Source of the DNA: Lottia gigantea
Taxonomy: Eukaryota; Mollusca; Gastropoda; Lottiidae
Direction of reading: 5' to 3'
Length of the DNA stretch: 64,000 nucleotides
Assembly: GCF_000327385.1 (NCBI RefSeq)
Contig: NW_008709715.1
Coordinates: 1,600,752 to 1,664,751 of the forward strand
Part shown: positions 12,258-25,200 of the stretch, piece by piece
Layout of the letters: the number at the start of each line of letters is the position of its first letter
Numbering within the stretch: the first letter of the stretch is position 1
Made by a program: the position numbers and the translations under genes
The notes under the pieces: generated by a model
Told to the model about the DNA's origin: nothing
The model's input: only the letters and a program-made list of their open reading frames with translations
The model's database searches: none

Positions 12258-13239
12258 TCAAATTTAAAGCATTTATCTTTACTTATGTAAGTATAATTAA
12301 TAATAAGCTTAATTTTGGGCATATATGCGAATGCTAATAAAATATCAAGAAAAAGGGTACATAACAAAAAACACAAGGGGTATATTATGGTATAACTCAC
12401 TTCTTTAATAAGTTATACCATAATATACCCCTTGTGTTTTTTGTTATATCTACTGTCCACTTCTAAATGTCGTTCAGATCTTATAAAAAGGGTATAATTG
12501 AATAAATGATAGACGTTTCATGAAAATTATCATCTTCTAAAGATCTGATACTTATTTTAAATTGATATTCATAATAATATGGTAATTTTGGGATAGATAA
12601 CGCCATCATTAATTGCAAAATTCTGCTTCATATCTCCTACTATTATTTTACTTGTTTGTTTTTGAAAATTCAAAGAGTTATTGACGTTTTTTACTACGTG
12701 CAAGATCATCAACACCCCCACCCCCCTTCCATCTTATTTCTTTATTTTTTAAGTTGTTCCTATACCAATAATTTTTACCAGTTTATTAATCTTATCAAAC
12801 AGATTTATCCTCCTATTTTCTTATCCCATGGGAGATCTTTGATGATAGGAGATAAATTATCGATTCATCAAAATTATTTTTTTAGTAAATTGAAAACGCT
12901 TCCATGATTTTTATTCTCCTTATTATTCATTAAAAAGGAATAGAGTTGTCCAAACATTTGCTTTACCAACCGTGGTCTTTTTAAGAATAACAATCCGTTT
13001 TTCTTCGGTTATGCAGAATGACCCATAGAAAATTTAGTCTATCGTCAGTTCCAGTTTCAGATAGTCCGCATCCCTGTAAATTGTTTAAATTTGTTAGTTT
13101 ATGCCCCTTTATCTGAAGTTTTCCCTATGAAGGAGTCGCATCTGATAATAGATACTTCGTTTTATGCAATATTTTGAGGCTGATTTTACTTTTTTGTCTC
13201 AATTTTAGGTGTGTTTCTTCTTCATTACAGTAATATCCG
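12248..13239 (+). CDS. Signal-peptide exons 1 and 2 of the polycystin-1-like gene
   Basis: Exon 1 (39 coding nt, donor TAT|GTAAGT) and exon 2 (31 nt, TTTTAG|GTG to TCCG|GTAAGT) join in phase to exon 3. They encode MDLIKFKAFIFTY then VCFFFITVISG, continuing into TYQGCYEENK of the WSC domain. This is a textbook signal peptide: basic n-region, 15-residue hydrophobic core, and likely cleavage after VIS or VISG. Exon 3 alone has no start codon in its WSC frame that would give a secretion signal, which supports this upstream extension. It is an assembly from sequence signals without transcript evidence. Confidence 0.72.
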
Positions 13240-16200
13240 GTAAGTTTACAAATGTTCTAGTGTCTTTTCTCTTTTTTAACCTTTCAGAGTTAGTGACATA
13301 TAACAAAGACTTTCAGACATTTCTTACTGACCAGTTGGCCTTACAGGAAAAAAACTGGATTAGACAATAGTTATATAATTATTTTTGAGGTCACAATAAC
13401 CTAATTGGGTTGTTTAATTACACGAGGGCTACTAAGGGGAATTTGACAAAAATTATTGATCGGCAAAATTAACTTGCAATTCCAAGATTTAGAAGCTTTC
13501 TCAGGTAATATCAATCTGTTCAGATTTCTCATTGCAAGTGAAAATTCGATTTCGATAGAATTTTATTCAAGTTTAGTCAAATTGAAATTTAAGCGAGTTC
13601 CTATTTTGGCACAATTTCCCACATTACCCAAATAAGCCACAAAAATATAACAATTTCTTATTTGATGTGAACTGGTATAGAATCAGAATTAGAGCAAAAG
13701 GTTCTAATGAACTCGTGAACTCAATCCCTTGGGGATTGATATTGGTTTTATTATTTTGCTTTAAAGGGACCGATTCGACACCCGTTTGGCCAATCATACC
13801 TTCAAATCCACTTGTGTCCAGAATTATATGCGTTTGAAAGTTGAATTGACATATTTAGAAATAGGTTTAAAAATACTAGTTTCAGGTACTTTCGAAGGAA
13901 TTTTCGTACATTTTAAATACATCTGAAGACTATTTACATATATTCAAGACAGAAATAAATCCCCGAATTGGCGACTTTGTCCATTTATAGTAGTGCTTCT
14001 CAACCGGGTTGAGATTCACCCCCGGGTATTAATTAAGAATTTGACTTTGGCCGGGGTGAAAAAAGTCTGAGAGGTCAATTGGGTTTGACCAAAATGAAAA
14101 AAAAAGACTCGCTTACTGTGCTCAAAAACCTTTTTTGCCATGTTGTCCAAAAAAACGCAGATTTCCGGAGGTGGAGACTGACCGGACATAACATTAAATC
14201 TTTGATTCGTGAACATCAAGCTCTGGGCTCACACTTCTTTATCAAAATCTAACGATATCAATAATTTAAAAAAAATTAAATTATTTTTCGTAATAAAAAG
14301 TGATATTCAATAAATGTGAATAAAAGTATTTACTTGATTATTCAAAGGTGTCAGTGATTCTGGTAGTGCAGAGGTGGAGTGAACAGTCTTAAAAAGGTTG
14401 AGAAACGCTGCTTTAAAGGGACGGGAAAAGTTTCTGTATTATGTGCAGCAGGGAATCTTAAACTAGTTTGTAGTACCATTCTTATGTCCCGTTCAGGGTT
14501 TAATTCAATCAGTATAGAGTCAGAATGATCTCTTTTGGAAATCAATATATCCTCTGATTAGACATAATCTAAATTCGCCACGACGATATGCGAATCAAAT
14601 CAAATTGTATTTTCCTTAAAAAAATCTTCTGCCCTATCTGAAGAAGAAATAGCAGAATCTATAAGCTTAAGGAACCATCGTCATTGGCAAGATCAATCTA
14701 CACTGGAACATTTTTAATTATTTCCTATTTCCTAAATGTGAATCAAAACTAAAATTTGGTGTGATGGTATACTAGTTAAATTTATTTAAGTATCGTTACG
14801 TGCAGAAAAAAATGTAATTGTGACACAATAGTTTAGACAGAAAACTATTGATATTTATATTCAAATTCAGATCAAAACGTCACTTAATTTAAGGAAAAAA
14901 GAAAAGGAGAAAAATAAACATAGATTTTTCCAGTCGCCTTCCGAAATACATTCGATTTTTCTAACCATTGTGTTCATCTGAAATCTACTACCAAACAAAC
15001 ATAATGGATCCCCAAAACGACACAGTCAATTCCCTAAGTGAAATTTAGATATTCCTATGCAAGATAAAAGGGTAGAATTTTTGCGACCGTCTTTATACGT
15101 TCCATTGACTGAAATTTTGGGTGTTTTAATTTTTTGATTTAAGTCACCGCCATGGGACAAATAAGTCGTCATTTATGTCATCTTAACCGTCGACTCATTT
15201 GCTTGTGGAAACGTCTTTATTTCAGCCACCATAAAATTGTCTTTCAGTTATGACATTTCAGTGACTCCAATATTAAAATAATGTGTCGTAATTTATTAAT
15301 TTCAGTTACCGCCACTAGACAAACCAGTAGTAATTATTAACATCTCGGTCTAACGTGTACACATTTACTGCTGGAAACATCTTCATTTCAGCAAATTCAA
15401 AATAACCTTTCGGTTACTAACCAAATAATTTCATTTTCTTGAAGTTCTCTATAAGATAATTTCAATTTTGTCTTCCTCATATATTTATAAGATTAAACTT
15501 GTTATCTTGGATTTATTCGCTTACAGTCTTCTAAATTACAGTGACCTCTGTCGTCAGACGAATTCTTTTAGATTATTTCAGATACCACCATTTACTTTCA
15601 GCGACCTCTGTTAAATGAAATTTCTTAGATTATTTCAGATACACATCCTTTAATTAAGTGACCACTGTAAGATGCATTTTTATAGACTATTTCAGATACC
15701 ACCGTAAATGTGCACATCCTTTATTTTAGTGACTTATGTCAGATGATTCTTTTTAGACTATTTCAGATACCACTGTAAATTTGCACATCCTTTATTTTAG
15801 TGACCACTTCCAGAAGATTTTTTTACAGCCTTTTTCAGATACCACCGCAAATGTGCACGTCCCTTATTTTAGTAACTACTGTCAGACGATTTTTTTATAG
15901 ACTATTTCAGATACCATCGTAAATTTGCACATCCTTTATTTTAGTGACTTCTGTCAGATGATTTTTTTTTTGACTATTTCAGATACAACTGTAAATTTGC
16001 ACATTCTTTATTTTAGTGACCTCTGTCAGTTGATTTTTTTTTTAGATGATTTCAGATACCATTGTAAATTTTCATTTCCTATATTTCAGTGACCTCAGAT
16101 TCGTTTTATGTCCATCTCAGAATAAGCTACTACAGTCAAATTAAAGTCGCTCTCGATTACCGATTTTCAGAGATTGTTTTTAATGGCTTCGTTCAGATTC

Positions 16201-19200
16201 ACCTTCAAAGAGCACCTTAACAGATTTTTTTTTATATTGTCTGGCTTTTAACTGCCTATACATTTTGTATTATGATGTCAATCGTACTTTAGTCGGTCGC
16301 AGAATATCAAAATAACGGCGTATGGCAATGGCTATATTCTGATAACATTTTTTTAACTATATTGTTGTCTACAATTTTGTGTATGCGTTCAGACATTATT
16401 GTTCTGTAGTCTGATTCTTTCTCTTTTTGAAAATGTCTATTTAAAAAAAAATATATTTTTATGGATTATTTTTCCTCTGAAATTACAGACCACATAAAAA
16501 GAACAATACCACTTCAAACAGTGGAAATATTTGGTAAATACTTGAGGAATGACTTGTAAAATCGTTAAAGCCTCAACAGCATAGTGAGATACACCTCGCT
16601 TACATAAACATACGAGAATTAAACTATATAGAAAAATATCGATGATAAATTTGTTATTGATGTAAGCGATTTTACCTGTCGATGTCATGGTAACAGTATA
16701 AACAACGACACCCGAGAATAATAGCTTGAAATCAATGAAAAGAAAAGCCCATTCTGGTCCAAATAACTTTGCGTCCGGTGGAAAGCAAGTTCTTCAGGTT
16801 TAAACATCGTTTATGATTTAAGCGATAAATATGATCGATTTTTTGCTTCTAATTCTTTGACGTTAGACCATAGAATTTCATGGAACTTAAACAAAAGCTT
16901 GATCAATAATCGTTTATTGAAAGAAATATCAAGACTGGAGGCAAAATATTTTTAGTTTAAAATAATATTTCATATTTATTGTAGAAAGAGTGATTAAAGT
17001 CTTATAACTTACAGGATAGAAAATAAATATATTACACTTGAACCATAACCATATTCTTCCATCTTTTCATTAAAACCATGGCAACTAATTACCAATATTT
17101 GATCAAGAGCTTTTAAAAGATTTCTTTTATTGTCCATTTTCTACTTAAAAATGAAAACGCGGCACTTTTAACAATGTCGCTATTTCCTTGTTCTTGTTAT
17201 TCTAAAATGATGTTTCCTCTTTGATAAAATGTAATAATGTTAGTACATTGTCAAGCATTTCCATACTATGAAATTAAACTGCAAACGATAGTATTACACA
17301 ATAGGTCCTCTTGAACTCCAACATAGTGATTACACTTCTGAAACAACATATTATCATCTTAAGCCTGCCACAAACGAGAGGAACTGGCTGAGCTGTCTGC
17401 CTTAAGAGCTTGGGAGCTGAGCTGTTTCCCCTGTGTGCACTGAATTTTGGGTGAGATTTCTGTCTCGAGGGGCTGTGAAGAAAATAACTATCTTGTTCGA
17501 TATTTTCTGCCATCAAGAGGCCATAAATTCACCGTGTATGGGCGTTTAAGCTGCTAGCTTAGTTAGAAAAAGTAGCTAACCAATAGAAATTGCGTCGCAT
17601 GGTAACCGTGAATGATACAATTTTAAGAGATCAGCTTGCTGAAATACCCGTGTCTAAACGCTGTTTATTCTGTGGAATTACATAACAGGGAAATGAGGCC
17701 ATTTTCTAGTGACAAGAGCTCTCGTCTGCGATGAAAAAAGTAGTGAAAATGTTGCTCAGCTGACAGCCTTTCGAGGCGAGCAGCTCAGCTAGTTCCCCTC
17801 GTCTGCGGCAGGCTTTAGCTACTGAGACACCATACAGATTATGTAGCTCAAAGTTTCAGTCACTTTATCTTGTTCAATGTCCATGAATATCAAACACCTT
17901 GATGTTAAAATCCGGAAAGAACACCCAAGACTGATCCAATGAAAATAGAATTGCTCAAATCATCAGTATTAAGTAACCTGGTTTTGTCCCATTCGAAAAG
18001 TGTATCATTAACACGGAAAACCGAATTAAAAAGTAAAAAAAGAACTATCTCTACCTTTACTGGAAGCAAATACCATACCTCCAGGAAAATAGACTCACTA
18101 CTATTCGATAGTAGGTAATAGTTGATTCTCTTTCAGTATCTTAGTAATAGCAACGATTATTTTATTATTTTAGGAACTTATCAAGGATGCTACGAAGAAA
18201 ACAAAAGGCGGCGCTATATGGATGTGAATCCAGGAGACTTTGATCCAACTGGTTTAACCATTGAAGACTGTTCAGCCAAATGTGGAATATTTGGTTATGC
18301 GTATTCCGGTGTGACAGGCGGGAACTTCTGTTTCTGTTCAGATACCCAACCACCACCAGAAGCATTACGACCTGACCTAGACTGCAATATACAATGTACT
18401 GGTAGAGCTGCAGACACTTGCGGTAGTAAAAATCATATTCAGGTTTACCAATCCTCAAAACCTGTAGTTGGTTTAAAAGTAGATGTTAGTACAACCCCAG
18501 CAGTTGGTAGTACATTCCTGTCTGGTGCTGCAGTTGACTTTGACCTAAGTATTGAAGATGGTATTGGTATATATTACCAGTTTGACTATGATGATGGTAG
18601 TGGACGAACACCTAAAAATGCAACGAGTATGTCCCAGTACACATTCAATACACCGGGTGTCTATAGTATTAATGTTTATGGTTCTGATTCAGCTAACACT
18701 ATACCGGTAAATATTCTGATATATATATATATAAATCGAATGAATGAATTAATGAATGAATTAAACAAAAGCAGCTTAATTAAAATTTGAACAAACTTTC
18801 GTTTCGTTTTTTTAATTTTTAATATAGCCACTTCAGTTAGGGTCTAAAGTCAAGCCTCTTTCGTCAAAATAACCTATTTACCTAACCCTGCTTTAACCAA
18901 TCAAATTTCTGCCCTATCCAGTTCTTCGCTGGCATTTTGTGTGAGATAAAAGGAATTTCAATGGTTAAAGCAGATGTCAACAAAGGGTTAGTTTGACGAA
19001 ATAGGTCAGCCTTTAGACCCTAACTGTAGTGGCTATATTAAAAATAAAAGGTAATAAAATGGAACGAAAGTTTGGTCTAATTTTAATTAGAAGGATGCAA
19101 AAGACAATTTTAATTTTTATGCTACTTTTTCTGTCCTTCGTTAGTAATAGATCGGGATCAAAAATCTTGAAAATAGTAAAAGAGGGAAAGCTCCCGAGTT

Positions 19201-22200
19201 TTTTTTTAAATATGTGCGTTACACACACTATCAATTAGTGGGTGTCATATGTAATAAGAAAAATCTCTAATGGTTTTGGAAAGCAAGATGATAAAACAAA
19301 CACAATGCTCCTTCCGTATATTTTTTTAGGAAGGACAAGCAGTAACAACAGTCGTGGTAGAGGATCCGGTTGGACCTGTATCCATAACATGTCCACCATT
19401 ATGTGCCACATTTGAATACTGTTTGTGTGATGTTGAGGTATATAAGGGTAACAACATGGAATTATTGCAAACCATAGATTCTGTACCAGGCACTTATTTC
19501 AAAATTGCAGGTGAGTTTCAACCGTCCATCTGTAAGAATCCTAACCATACTCATTTTACTTTAAATTACAAGTGATTTTTCTTTTATAATTATCACACAG
19601 TTTCGTGCGTATCAAATTGATTGGACTTGAGGTTTTAGTCCAAATTCTCAATGTGTAGTTGTCAAGACGGTTGGAAATATACTCTGATATGTTTTCTCTT
19701 TGCGCCGGAAAATCATCAATTCCAATAATTCTTTACTGCTTACGACACAATTGCATGAGAACTTTTGCTGCATTTTATCACAATCTTCAACCTTTTTTAA
19801 CAATCAAAGTTCTTTGAATTTATTTGGCGTGAAATGATGTGTAGTTAATGTCTTTTTTGCAGATCCTATATATGATACAGTTGGTATTGGTGTACCCACT
19901 AAGGGACCGACCGATCCTAATCCAACAGGTCCTGGTTACTTTGTGCTGGAGCATGCTGAATTTAGAATGACTGGCAAAATAGCTGGTTTTAATATTTTTG
20001 CAGATCCAGGTGGTCCATTAACCATACACGTGAGTTTTATAAGAGATGGGTGGAAACAATCAAGTTAAACATGATTCTTTCAACATACAAATAGTACAAA
20101 AGAGACAATTTGCAAAAAGAAATATACAAATTTCTAAATAGCATCTTATAGTACATTACAAAATTGAAATTTGTACCATATTGTATACATACATATTATT
20201 CTCTATCCTTTCAGATTTTTGAACCGAATTGTGCCACTGGTATTTATTGTTCAGAAACCAATACTTGTCAAGCTTCATGCTCAAATTTTGATGTAGATTG
20301 CTCACTAGGTGAATTCTGTCCTAGTACTAGAACATGTACGGCAACATGTACCAATGCTCCAAGATATACAACTGGAAATTTAAAAATTGGTCGAACTATT
20401 AAACAAACCGTGGAGATAACTGTAGCTGCAGGATATAACTATATAGATGCTCCATCCGATATGTTTGTAGCCCCAGGTGATGTCCTAGGTTTCCAACAAA
20501 ATGTTAATGCTGTTGTATCTGTTTCTCGGGAAACATCAACTGCACCAATTGAAGATTATTTTTTCAATGCTGATCCACCATATACAGCGGGTGCCAAAAC
20601 GGCAGAACCCAAAAATCTTCTGCTTAATGCAGTTATGACTGCACCTTCTAAAGTTCTGTTACACCATGAATTTCAAACGGCTAATACTTACGATATTAAA
20701 GTGGATGTTCGAAGTTCAAAAACTACAACCCCAGTATTCAACTCAACAACGGTCAACGTTATTGAAGGTATCAACAGTACCGACATTGTATCACCAATTT
20801 ATGCAGCTGTAGGCAGTTCTATTGACTTCAATTTACAACCACATTCAGGTAGCTTTATGTCTCACTTTTCATATAATGAACACATAAAGTGTCGGAAGAT
20901 ACATCCTCATATACCATATAATATGATGCAAAAAATAAATTGCAATTGTTTTGCTCGTAATAACTGGTCTTTGATTAAACTAAAAAAGGCGCGGCACAGG
21001 GCACATTTTGTTTTTCTCTGTATATTGCCATAATAGCCGATCTCAACATTTTGAGTCCATTCTAATAATGATTGTAAATAAGTCCGTAAACGCAGCAACA
21101 GACATGTGTATTTTATTTTTATAGACTGTACGGTCGCAGAAATAAATAGATTCAGAAAGGAGAAATAATTTTACTTATATATCTGTGGTCGTTTAATGGG
21201 TTCGCTTGCCACATAGGCACAGACAGATTTTGAGAGGCTTGATATAAATGTGGTGTTTACATTATCGACAATAGATGTCATTAGAAAAGTTTCCAGGACA
21301 CTAATATAGGTTCCAAGAAGCCAATGAGATAATTAGCTCAAAAGCTGATATAATGTTACTAAGTATATAATTATTTAAGTTGTTTGTTCTCTTACAGGTT
21401 CCGATTACTATTATACGTGGAATTTTGACGATGGCACTGAAGAAAATGCAACTACGTTACCAGTATCACATTCTTTCACATACGCAGGTGTTTTCAACGT
21501 AACATGTTCAACCCAAAATGCCTTGAGTCAGAAGAGTAACTTTACTGAAGTAGTTATTGAGCATACCATTACTGCAATAACTTTGAATACAGTCACCTCA
21601 TCCAGAGTTAATCCAGTCAATCTTAATTTCACAATGGCCACAGGTTCCAATTTTACTTGCGAGTGGGATTATGGAGATGGCACTGCTTCAGAGACGAAAG
21701 ACGATGCTGATACACCACCTGGAGGTGAAGTAACTCCTGTCCCACATACATATGCTGCAGAGGGAAGTTACACTGTAAATGTTACATGTTACAACAATAT
21801 TAGTAAAATGACAAAAATAGCAACACAAGTCATAGAATCACCTATTACTAACCTTCAAATTCTCACAACAGGGGCGAGTAAAAACGAACCCTTTAAAATA
21901 GAATTTCAAATAGATCAAGGAACCAATCCAACAGTTGATTTTACCTTCGACGGCGTGCCCTTTACTAAAGATGCAACAACAAATGGATTCTCAGAAGTAA
22001 CTGCTACAGCACCAGCAAAACGATGGGAAACAACACTAATACCTGGCAAGCCAACAGCAGAATATAATTTGACTATTATTGTATCAAATTTGTTAAATGG
22101 TGTACCAAAAAGCATAGCATTCATAGTAGAAGTCGGAATGAAGAATGTTGTTTCAACTGTGTCACAAACTACTGTACCGACTGCTGGCGATGTTGTATTT

Positions 22201-25200
22201 ACCTTGGATATGGAAGAAGGTTCAAGTGTAGAATATTCAATAGACTTCGACGATGGTAGTTTCAGTAACTTTAGTTTATCAGCTGGAGCTGATTGGGCTA
22301 ACGAGGTACCAAGAATGAAATCAGTGACTCACCAGTTTGCCGATGGAAGGGTTTACAACGTTAAAGTTACAGCTTGGAACTCTGCTGGAACAGAAACATT
22401 TTCTCATACCGTAACAGCCATTCAAAGTGTATTAGGCATCCAAATGAATAATGAAGACTATTATCGATTCACTCCACCAGCGTATCCTCATTTCAACTTC
22501 ACAGCTCCAGGAAGTCCCCCTAATCAAGCCAAAGCTTTCTTTGATTTTGGTGACAATAAAGAGGAAGAGTATGATCTAACTATAGGTTATAATTACTACC
22601 ATGAATACAGAGATATTGGTAGATATTTTGTCACAGCAAATGTTTCTAATAGTATTAGTGCGATAGTATTAACAACCAACATCACCATTGTGGAAATATT
22701 ACAGGATTTGATAGTTAAATCAGTTCCACCAGGAGCTGCTGCTATAGGAGAAAACTTGGTATTAGATGTGTCATTATATAGAGGACCTACTGGTCAAGAT
22801 TGTACTATTGACGTTGATTATGGTGATGCACCGGTTATGAATATTAATGGTCACATCAGAACAGGTACATCTACCCTTCATTTTTTATGTCACCATTTCT
22901 TTCGTACACAATTGTTATGAGTAATTAAGTACAAATATTAAAACATGTTGTTACTCAGAGTTTCATTTTTGAATTGACACATAATAATTACAAAATATCC
23001 TGGTCTGTCCTTGTGCTTAAGCTTACACAAATAAAACCAAACGATGTAACCTGTGTCTAACTGAGAAACTTTCCATCATTAATGCCCCACAGAACAGCGT
23101 AACAATAACATGTTTTTTTAATGTTTTAATATTCTATACCACTCTAGATTTGATGTATCTAACACTGTTTAACATTGAGAATTTTTTTGTTATTGAATAA
23201 CAAACTAAACAAGTTGAAATAATTCGTCTGATTTTCAATTTTATATAATTCAGGTCAAGGGCAGTTTGGTACCGATAGGTTTGAGACAGCTACATACTCT
23301 ACAGTAGGACCACGTACAGTCACCGTAACTGTGACCACACCATTAGAACAATTAGTAGAAACATATAGTGTAGAGGTTCAGGATAAAGTGTTACCTGGTT
23401 TCACTGTAACTATGAACCCAACATCCGGCGACGTTACACATAATAGTAAGTTAAACGCTATTCATTTTTATTTCCAAAATTAAACTTTCATAGATCTTCT
23501 ACATTATTATCCTTGTGTATCATAGACGGTGTGACAAGGCAGTTGATTTGAATTCGGATTAGCAATGTACACTTGTAGTAAATTAAGGCAGAAAAAACCC
23601 TCAGCACATAACGCATAATTGTCAGAGAACAGAAGATATCTTTTTATACAGTATAAACAGAATAACCCTTGCTGCCATGCCCATATATTTCCCACACCTG
23701 CTTTTACTTTTAAACAATTATTGTATAATTTTGAAATAATTAGTTTACATCATTAGGTACATGATTCTTTTCTCATTTGCAGACAATCTCGACATGACGA
23801 TTAACTATCCTTTCACACCGCTACCCACTGATGCCTCTTATTCAATCAGTTACGGAGATGGTACTTTTCAGAACGGTTCGCTTACTGGAACCCCAACAAC
23901 AATTCCAAGTCATGTCTTTGCTACTGATGGTCAATTCCAGGGAACTGTGACCATTTATAACCTTGCATCGACTGAGACAATAAATTTGAATGTAAGTTTT
24001 CACCTACCGCTTTTCTGCAAGTATTTAAAGAAATGTTGTTACCTGGCTTGCTACTAATATCACTTAAAATTTATCTTTCACACCCGCAGATGCATCTATG
24101 ATTATCAACACACGCTACTCATATTTCAGGTTGGTTCGTACATACCGGTAGCAGCTTTTACTGTCGCCACATCTTATAAGAAAGCATTACCACTGAATGC
24201 ACCAGAAGAACCTGGTTTAGGTACCCCTGGATCGTTTCCTCGTGATCGACCAGTGATCTTTAGAATGTCACCTAACTCAGGTAAGCTCATTAGACAATAT
24301 ATTACATCCTGTATACAGTGGCGGAGCCAGGTTTACGTCCGGGGGGAAAGCGAAATATCTGAGAAATGTCTAACCTTATTATGAGATTTTTGACCGAAAA
24401 TCTTGCTTTCGGGCTGCAAAAGGGGGGTGGGGGGAGGATGGGAGGGGCCTTTTGGTCATTTTATCCAAAACAATATTTTCAAAACATTTCGTGAGCGTAA
24501 CTTTGACTTGTCTTTTAAACGATAATGTTTGTCACTAAAATGTATTAAAACAAATATTATAGGTACCGTTACAGAATATGCGATATCATATCAACTTACA
24601 GCTGGCGGAACCATAACAACACTTACTAAAACTACCAATCCGTTTACTATTGACTTTCCTGCGGTAAGATAATAATCTGAAATGTTTTTTAGAATATTTA
24701 TTAGTCGATGACTCTGCTGGTTGACAATATTGGAGATCACACAACCTTCAGTCCAAAGCGCTCCATTAAAATTAGCAATATGATTGATGTCGTTATCGAT
24801 AATGCATTCTCAACCTTCCAAAATACTTTCAGCTAAAGATTATGATGTACATATGTATGCTTTTTACTTCCTCTAACATACATTCGGAAGTCATTTTGTT
24901 ATTCATTTCACATTTCAGAGTGGATCATTTGATGTGACAATAACTGCTAAAAATCCACTAACTTCCTCGTCAACACCAGTGACTGTTATTATATTAGACA
25001 GAGTTGTGAATACATCATTGGTTGATGCTTCACCAAGAGCAGGTCCTGGAGAATCTAAAACATTTAACTTATCATTTGCTATTCAAGGAGATATGACCTG
25101 TCTTTTGGTAGATTTTGGTGACGGTGTTCGTCAGACCTGGGCAGATGATCCTACATATTGTAACGTTTTCACCCCTCCTGTACCGACTCATGTTAGTAGT

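Larger units (their letters stand above)
13240..18173 (+). other. Intron 2 of the polycystin-1-like gene (4.9 kb)
   Basis: By far the largest intron of the gene. It holds a family A MITE (13,761-13,990), a hAT-like element (13,991-14,410), two diverged copies of a unit near 15,140 and 15,300, an approximately 74-bp tandem array (15,535-16,100), and a palindromic element (17,359-17,817). No coding exon was found. Confidence 0.65.

Noticed and set aside
14016-14545. Minus-strand open frames of 67 and 64 codons
   Set aside because: The first lies inside and the second overlaps the end of the non-autonomous hAT-like element; neither has transposase motifs.
18165-18458. 97-codon minus-strand open frame
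   Set aside because: Antisense shadow of the WSC exon, whose plus-strand reading is clearly conserved.
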